From: Dolomedes plantarius
Lineage: Eukaryota > Arthropoda > Arachnida > Araneae > Dolomedidae
NCBI GenBank assembly: GCA_907164885.2
Contig: OU015497.1
Location: forward strand, 71,842,898-71,906,897
Length of the DNA stretch: 64,000 bases
Reading direction: 5' to 3'
Position 1 is the stretch's first letter, and the number at the start of each line of letters is the position of its first letter. Shown here one piece after another: positions 58,060 to 64,000 of the stretch. The translations under genes were made by a program, and so were the position numbers. Below the pieces are notes generated by a model. It made no database searches and was not told the origin of the DNA. It was given only the letters and a program-made list of their open reading frames with translations.

Positions 58060-59372
58060 TTTACATTTTTGGTCTTGAATTTTCTGTTGTATCTTGAACT
58101 CTTGCTAGTCATGCAAGGTTACATATTCATTCAGCTGCTGTTGATTTTTATCACTAACAAGGAAACATTCTAAATATTCATCTAATAAACATTGTAAGAT
58201 TATAATCCCACAAAATCACCATTAAATGTATTTTACCTTCTTAGTAAAACTAGTAGTTTTTCCAAATGAAAATAATCATGATTAAAGTTTAAATATGCCT
58301 GTTTAGAGAACAGATAAACCATAATATTTTACTATTATTGACAGTATAAATGGCCTTTTTTAACTTAAAGTGTAATAAAAAGGATTTTCCTAGTTGTGGT
58401 ACATAATTGGTTATATATCAGAATTTTTTTTATAAGTCTAGCCCCATGCCCCTGTAATTCTGCCATGTTATCTGTTAAGTCTGTAACCTATAATTTGGAA
58501 TCACAAGAAAATTTAAATTATGTTATATATCTTTATAACAGATAACGAGTGCTCAAATTGGTACAGATGTAGTTTTTGTAACGAATGCCACGGGACAATT
58601 TTTCGCCAAATCTGATGGTTGTTTGGTGGTTTTTATATTCTGGTAGGGAGGATTTTAAGATCGGATATTTTTTTAATTTTTGTGCGATAAGCTTTGTTTT
58701 ACTGACTGCTACAGCCAGAAGCTTTTTTTACTGTACTACAGCCAGCGGTATGTAGCGAAGCCACTGGGCTGAGGATTTTCTGTAATATTTTTGGACGGAT
58801 GCGTAGCAGAGTCAAGCAAGGGTATCTGAGCAAAGCGAAGATCCTGTGTGTGCCTATGAGTTTCATAAAGCCAGCAGTAAGTTTGTTTTCCAATTTATTG
58901 TTTACATTTTGCAGTTTAAGCCTAACAGGTGTCCAAACGGGATTTTGGCACCAAATTGGTGATGGTCCGTTGCATATACTACATCTGTTCCCTCAAATTA
59001 AGTCATATTTACCTGTCATGATTATAGCAGATAACTGAATATTTAAATGTAACAAAGCTTAGAGGTATTAAACTTAGTGGCAAGGATTACACAGGCATGC
59101 AAAATTTGAGTCATAGAAAAGTGTTTGCAATGTAATTATGGAATTTTATATTATTTGGTGTGCTGATTTCAAATATGACATCCATTTTTCTCAAAATGAG
59201 CATGAATATATGGACAAGAAAGCCTACTGTACATATTCTGGGGAGAAGAAGGTCTTTTCTGAATTAATATTTCAAACAATTGGAAATGATTTGCTAAATA
59301 TATATTAATTAGAACATAAAATGGTTACCATTGCTTAATATACCCTGGATTCATATATCCTTAATGCTTTCT
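58060..59372. other. Unassigned intergenic DNA
   Basis: A GC-richer patch at 58700-58990 with overlapping short frames on both strands may be a decayed repeat. The motif CTACAGCCAG appears twice near 58710 and 58737. No gene recognised. Confidence 0.4.
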
Positions 59373-60960
59373 TTTCCTTTTTCCCTGAAAGCTCGTTTTG
59401 GCACTTAGTCTGTTGTAGTCAGTACGCGGGACTTCTCTGTGTAGCATCCAACAGTAGTCCCCATCATATTGACGTTCCATCAACAGTGATGTTGCGAGCA
59501 TAACTGGCGCCCGGGGCACAATACCTTTTTGCGCCCTCCTTTCTGAAAAACATATAGTAATATAATATATAGAATTAATGAAAAGGACCATTTTGTGCCC
59601 CTGTGCAAGTGGCGCCCGGGGCATGATAGACCCCCTTGCCCACCCCTCGCTACACCACTGTCCATCAACCTTGTTATCTACGCTCCATCTCCTTGATATC
59701 TTGGTGAAATCTTTAACCCTGTTCTTCACTAACTGCACCAAAAAGGGAAAGTAGTCCAAATGCAAATTTAAAAAATGCACTTTCAAACTCATTGAACAAC
59801 CCAAGTCTTTGAATTTCATTAACATGTTTTCCTCAATAGATTTATAGTTGGGGCTCTTAACATTTCCGAGGAATTTTGTGACGACTTCCTTGAAAGATCT
59901 CCAGGCCTCTTTTTCCTTCGACAGCATTTTACTTTCAAACACTTTGTCTTTAAAAATTTTCCGAATATCTGGACCTACGAAAACACCTTCCTTTATTTTT
60001 GCTTACGACAGTCCTGGAAAATTGATGCCTAGGTATTTATAGCACTCTCCTTCTTTTGATAGAGCTTTAACAAATTGTTTCATCAAGCCAAGCTTGATGT
60101 GAAGTAGAGGCAACAGGACTTTCCTGGGATCAACCAAACTTTCCTTTACTACATTTTTGTTTCCAGGTGTTAATGCTTTCCTTTGTGGCTACTCCTTTTT
60201 GATTCAATGATTCTTTTTATCCCGACTGTCCCACTCACACAAGAAGCAAGGGTACTTGGTGTTTCCTGCTTGTTGTCCAAGAAGCATGGAAATCACTTTT
60301 AGATCACCACATATCATCCATCCATGTTCTTTATATTTCAAATGGGTGAGAATCAAAGCTAAATTCTCGTAAGATTCTTTCAGGTACACAATGTCCTAAT
60401 GGCACTGAAGCATACTTGCTGCCATTAGGCGAAAGCACTGCTTTCAGGCTTCTTTTTGAGGAGTCAATAAACAGCCTCCACTTGTTCACGTCATACTGTA
60501 TATTAAAATTCTCCATCAATCCTTGGACATCGCTACAGTAAACCAAGCCACTATCTTGAGAAAAGTATGGAACAAAATCTGTTTCTCTCTTTCTGAACCA
60601 TGAGAAAGAGGTACCAGGAGCCAATAAATTATTTTGCTTTAGCCTAGATCCTAAGAGTTCGGCAGATTCTTTTGATTGTTTCTTTTTTCGCACCAGAGAC
60701 AGAAAAATCTCCAATTTTCTCCAGTAATGACGACTTATGACACTATATGCTCATCCCCTTCCTTCATTAACGCAATCGATTGGTGGCTACGAAAATCAAA
60801 ATTTTCCAATTTTTTCATTTATCAGCTTTTTGAAAAAAGTGGTACATCATGGAATTTTTTTACTATTTTTCCTGAAATCAGCATCCAAAAATCTATCAGT
60901 ATCAGCTATTGGTTTCTAAACACTTTTTTGGTTGCAGGCCTGTGTTATCAGTCTGAGTGT
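59373..60960 (-). pseudogene. Pseudogene of an uncharacterised multicopy arthropod protein family
   Basis: Minus-strand pieces in consistent order read LLAPGTSFSWFRKRETDF, then WRLFIDSSKRSLKAVL (60331-60714), then WMICGDLKVISMLLG and KYPCFLCEWDSRDK (60204-60389), then EAWRSFKEVVTKFLGN and LGCSMSLKVHFLNLHLDYFP (59760-59942), then MMGDYCWMLHRE (about 59430). I recognise the motif order from an abundant uncharacterised protein family in arthropods and cnidarians that is probably linked to mobile elements; its function is unknown to me. It has at least three frameshifts, several stops and a 177-bp MITE insertion, so it is not functional. The 193-codon open frame at 59361-59942 is partly an artefact of the insertion. 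Confidence 0.7.
59484..59660. mobile_element. hAT MITE, 177 bp, exact 8-bp TSD, inside a pseudogene
   Basis: The inverted ends are CAGTGATGTTGCGAGCATAA and TCGCTACACCACTG. The perfect 8-bp duplication TCCATCAA lies at 59476-59483 and 59661-59668. Inside is a second inverted pair, GGCGCCCGGGGCA near each end. Removing the element and one TSD copy (185 bp) brings the upstream RFHQDI-type and downstream MMGDYCWML parts of the host pseudogene into one frame, which confirms the boundaries. Confidence 0.92.
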
Positions 60961-61510
60961 TAATGTGTAAAATTTATAAATCATATTCATTTATTGTAGT
61001 TTATAATTTCTTCGTGATTTAGAAGTGAAGATAGAGCTCTTTAACCACACATTAAACTCAATTTGAGGTTGCAAATGAAATTAGAATCTGCTCTCTCATA
61101 AAATGGCTGACTAAGCAGCATAATGATTTGATATTAATCTTTGTTATAAAATTTCTTGAAGTGAATTTTAAAATTTTGACATCTAGAAAAATTGAATCAT
61201 TTTCAAATTTTGAATTAAACTCTACAATCTTTCATGTATATCAGTATGGAGCATCTCTATATGATTACAAAAATTTGATAGTATCATCTTTTGTCATCTA
61301 TTTATTTTATTAGCTTTTATTTTGAACAAGTTGGCTTTGTCTATAGTCATAGAACATCATGGCTAGACTGTATAAGACGGTCAGAAAAATTTTGTATTAT
61401 AAATGTAGATAATGAGTTTTTACCTATTTCTGAATAGATTTAAAAGAGGAAGGAAAAAACTAATAGATATTAAATTGCGATTTTGCTAAATGGGGCCAGA
61501 TGAGCAAAAG
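60961..61510. other. Unassigned AT-rich DNA
   Basis: No gene or element recognised; the frame at 61128-61313 has no support. Confidence 0.5.
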
Positions 61511-61671
61511 TAAAAGATATTGGTTAATAGGTAACATATTTTAATTGTACATGTTAAAAAATTTCTTCTTGAACAGTGGAAAGAAATATCCATAAGACAT
61601 TGGTTTATAGGTAACATATTTTAATTGTACTTTTTAAAAAATTTCTTCTTGAACAGTAGAAAAGAATATCC
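61511..61671. repeat. Tandem duplication, two 80-bp units
   Basis: ATTGGTTAATAGGTAACATA...CTTCTTGAACAGTGGAAAG is repeated once with a period of 80 bp and few differences. No reading frame or known function. Confidence 0.85.
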
Positions 61672-61863
61672 CTTTCATTATGTCACCCTCTAGTGGCACT
61701 ATCTGTAATATGTTAGTCGAGCAGCAGCACTAGCTGTTGAAATATGTGCTCACTCCTGAAAATAAAATCTTAAGATGCTTCCAGTCAAATTTCTAAAAAA
61801 CAGGATATCTATAACATTCCAGAAGTCTCTAGAGTTATGAAATAATAAAAAGTTTCTCTAAAA

Positions 61864-61924
61864 CAGTGGTTCTTAATCTTTTTGTCTCTCTCCCCCCCCC
61901 CCCCCCCCTGGTTGAGAACCACTG
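61864..61924. mobile_element. 61-bp minimal hAT MITE with exact 8-bp TSD
   Basis: The left end CAGTGGTTCTTAATC and the right end GGTTGAGAACCACTG are inverted repeats. CTCTAAAA is duplicated exactly at 61856-61863 and 61925-61932. Between the ends there is only a T/C stretch with a run of about 18 C. The termini fit the hAT CAGTGGTTCTCAA type. Confidence 0.88.
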
Positions 61925-61967
61925 CTCTAAAATAACAAAGTCATACAATTCTACTGCAGGCTACTGT

Positions 61968-62047
61968 AGTAATAGTTTCATTAAGTACAAATCTATTTTA
62001 GTAATAGTTTCTTTTTTAGTAATAGTTTCATTAAGTACAAATCTATT
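61968..62047. repeat. Tandem duplication, 50-bp period
   Basis: AGTAATAGTTTCATTAAGTA and the next ten bases occur at 61968 and again at 62018, with a further partial AGTAATAGTTTC copy between them. Confidence 0.8.
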
Positions 62048-62049
62048 AA

Positions 62050-63975
62050 AGTACCTGTAGTGTAATTGCACTTATGTTTTATGATTATTTGTTTAATTAC
62101 AACCCATTTTTAACTTTTGCAGTTACATCTGAGGTTGAACAACGAACTGTTTGTTTAAATTTTTGTCAACATAATACTGTGGTTCATCAAAGCCATAAGA
62201 TTTCTTAAACTTTCAAAAAGGTCATTGAAATTAATTGCTGTTTATAAACATAAACTTTTAATTCACTAGGCTGAAATTTGATCATAGTAACCAAAGTGAA
62301 AAATTACACGAGATTATATAAGTAAAACACATTATATATACTTAAGGATATGAGTAATAGCATTATTAGTTAAGTAAGTCAAATTTTTGCAAGGTTGTTA
62401 AAGGTTTTAGAAAATACAACTGTCATCTAATTTTTTTTTTTTTAATAAACTGTAAAAATTTATATCCAATATTAATTTTCATGTTCTTGAAACAGTGCTT
62501 TGCTCTGAATTCCATTATTTAATGAAGAATATATTCTATTTACTCTCTACACTCAGTGTTCTGTTATCTTACTTATATAGAATTGCAAATAGGATAATTT
62601 ATAAAAATTAGGAGATAAAACTACATTAAATACAAAGAAAATTTAACAGATGAAAAAACAACTTTTATAAACATAAAAATATTATAACTTTCATTGTTTA
62701 AATTTCAATTCTAACAAAATGGCATAAAGTTAATTTTGCCACTGTGATCACCATTATCTACAACTAGCCTTAAATAGTCCATATTCCTTGCTTTTTAATA
62801 ACCATTACCTCTTGGATGGAGTTTTATTTTTATAAATTTATAATTCCCGCGAAAAGGATTTTGTGATAATGGAATTATCATATTATGGACCCTTTATTTG
62901 ATCCATAGTTAATTATATAAAATTTCAGAATTTTCTTTCTACAATCTGAATATGTGCAGATTAGGCTTTCAAATATACAAATATTTTTCTATGAAGTCTA
63001 CATGGTTAATCACAACAAAATTTATAAATTTTTGTTGATAAAATATTTTTAATTGCCTCTATTAAATCTATTAGACTACTCTGGTTCTTACTACCTTCAA
63101 ATGATAAATTTAAAATAAATTATTTAATAAATCATATGTCTGTCCCCAAATGGTTTCCAATTGCAAACTTTACTATCAAAGATTTGGACTGAAACTGTTG
63201 GAAGAATTTCAATATTGAAGTTTACATCAAATTGTTGTGTATTAGTGAATGATGCTGTCATCTACTAGCATTTGAAATATCAGTGATATTAGGCATCAAG
63301 AGGATAAAGGATGTTAAGATAGTCACAGGTAGGGCAATAAGAAGTTACATAAGATTAAAAGAAAGTGTTGTTATACATTTTTATTTAATGGCACTTCATT
63401 TGCTGTGTATCTTTAACACTACTCATATAAAACCTTACCTTTTGAAATATATCCTGAATACTCGAGTAATATTGCATCCAGATAATCTACAAACAAATTA
63501 TTTTAAATTTTTTTAAGTGCATGAATACAATTAAACTCCCCATTCTACAAGATAATGATCATATAGCTCTTAGGACAAGTAAGAGAACCACATTTCCAGT
63601 GATCTGCAGTTAACTAGTTAATTAAACCATGCAGGCATGAATTTTTAGGATGCATAAGGAAGTGAAAAATTTGGCTGCTTAAATACCACTTATTTCAGCA
63701 AAATACTGGAAAGTTTATTTAAAGGAGTACAAAAAATTATATTAGACAATCGTGATAATATGTAATGTGATTCAATCATTCTTGCAATGTGAAACCTCAT
63801 AAGATGTGAAATGCATCATAAATTACAATACAAGGACAGCATAAATATGAAAAAAAGATAGTGCATATTAGGTTAATATAGACCTACAAAAGATAATGTT
63901 AGAATATAGTCGATAATTATTGTGGTTTATGTTCGTGAAGAAGGAGAAAATTTTACCTTCAATGCCACATCATCT
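62050..63975. other. Unassigned AT-rich DNA
   Basis: No exon, RNA gene or bounded element recognised; the 77-codon frame at 63283-63516 has no recognised domain. Confidence 0.5.
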
Positions 63976-64000
63976 TTAACCCTTCAGCAGGCGCACCCGT
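63976..64000 (+). mobile_element. Possible piggyBac-like 5' end, cut by the window edge
   Basis: TTAA (63976-63979) is followed by CCCTTCAGCAGGCGCACC, similar in form to the CCCTTTCAGGGGTGCC end of the element at 35379. Only 21 bp of it are visible. Confidence 0.4.

Noticed and set aside
59361..59942. 193-codon continuous minus frame as an intact gene
   Set aside because: The middle is translated hAT MITE, and the host-family homology changes frame before the insertion, so the open frame is accidental.
1..64000. CRISPR arrays, operons, bacterial promoters or ribosome binding sites
   Set aside because: The window is eukaryotic nuclear DNA with spliced genes; no regularly spaced repeats or bacterial gene arrangement occur.

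Overview
This is nuclear DNA of a eukaryote, almost certainly an arthropod. The spliced gene has GT-AG introns. The DNA is AT-rich with many (TA)n tracts. It carries tRNA-derived SINEs, Helitrons, Tigger/pogo, piggyBac-like and many small hAT-type elements. One degenerate copy belongs to a multicopy uncharacterised family I associate with arthropods. A chelicerate such as a spider would fit, but I cannot prove this from the sequence. No bacterial, organellar or CRISPR features are present, and I recognised no standalone tRNA or rRNA gene.

Two host genes are well supported and divergently arranged. On the minus strand, 56815 down to 29513, lies a complete ArfGAP2/3 (Glo3-type COPI GTPase-activating protein) gene of eleven coding exons. 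I reconstructed it exon by exon with consistent phases; it predicts 539 residues, with the zinc-finger GAP domain at the N-terminus, two ISSxxxFG (Glo3) motifs and a C-terminal DRYGY. The last coding exon is only 18 nt and lies beyond an 11 kb intron. On the plus strand, 57452-57868 is an intronless ISCA2 gene (mitochondrial 4Fe-4S cluster assembly). The two start codons are 636 bp apart, and that interval holds an ETS-like site inside a duplicated 31-bp block, so it is probably a shared bidirectional promoter.

Layout. 1-24 kb: gene-free and rich in mobile elements, with several nested insertions that keep exact target-site duplications (TSDs). 24-29.5 kb: very AT-rich and nearly free of recognisable elements, directly downstream of the ArfGAP stop codon; possibly a long 3' UTR. 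29.5-56.8 kb: ArfGAP2/3 with introns holding Helitrons (including a head-to-tail pair), SINEs, a Tigger transposon with a decayed transposase, piggyBac-like and mariner-like miniature elements (MITEs) and a 430-bp complex microsatellite. 56.8-58.1 kb: shared promoter and ISCA2. 58-64 kb: gene-poor, with a pseudogene of an uncharacterised multicopy family that is itself split by a 177-bp hAT MITE, a 61-bp minimal hAT MITE, two short tandem duplications and a piggyBac-like end cut by the window edge.

I found no clearly new gene system. The most informative observations are the nested element stratigraphy, the remote micro-exon, the shared promoter and several small element families defined here by their termini and TSDs. 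Family names rest on termini and TSD length read by eye, without database searches.
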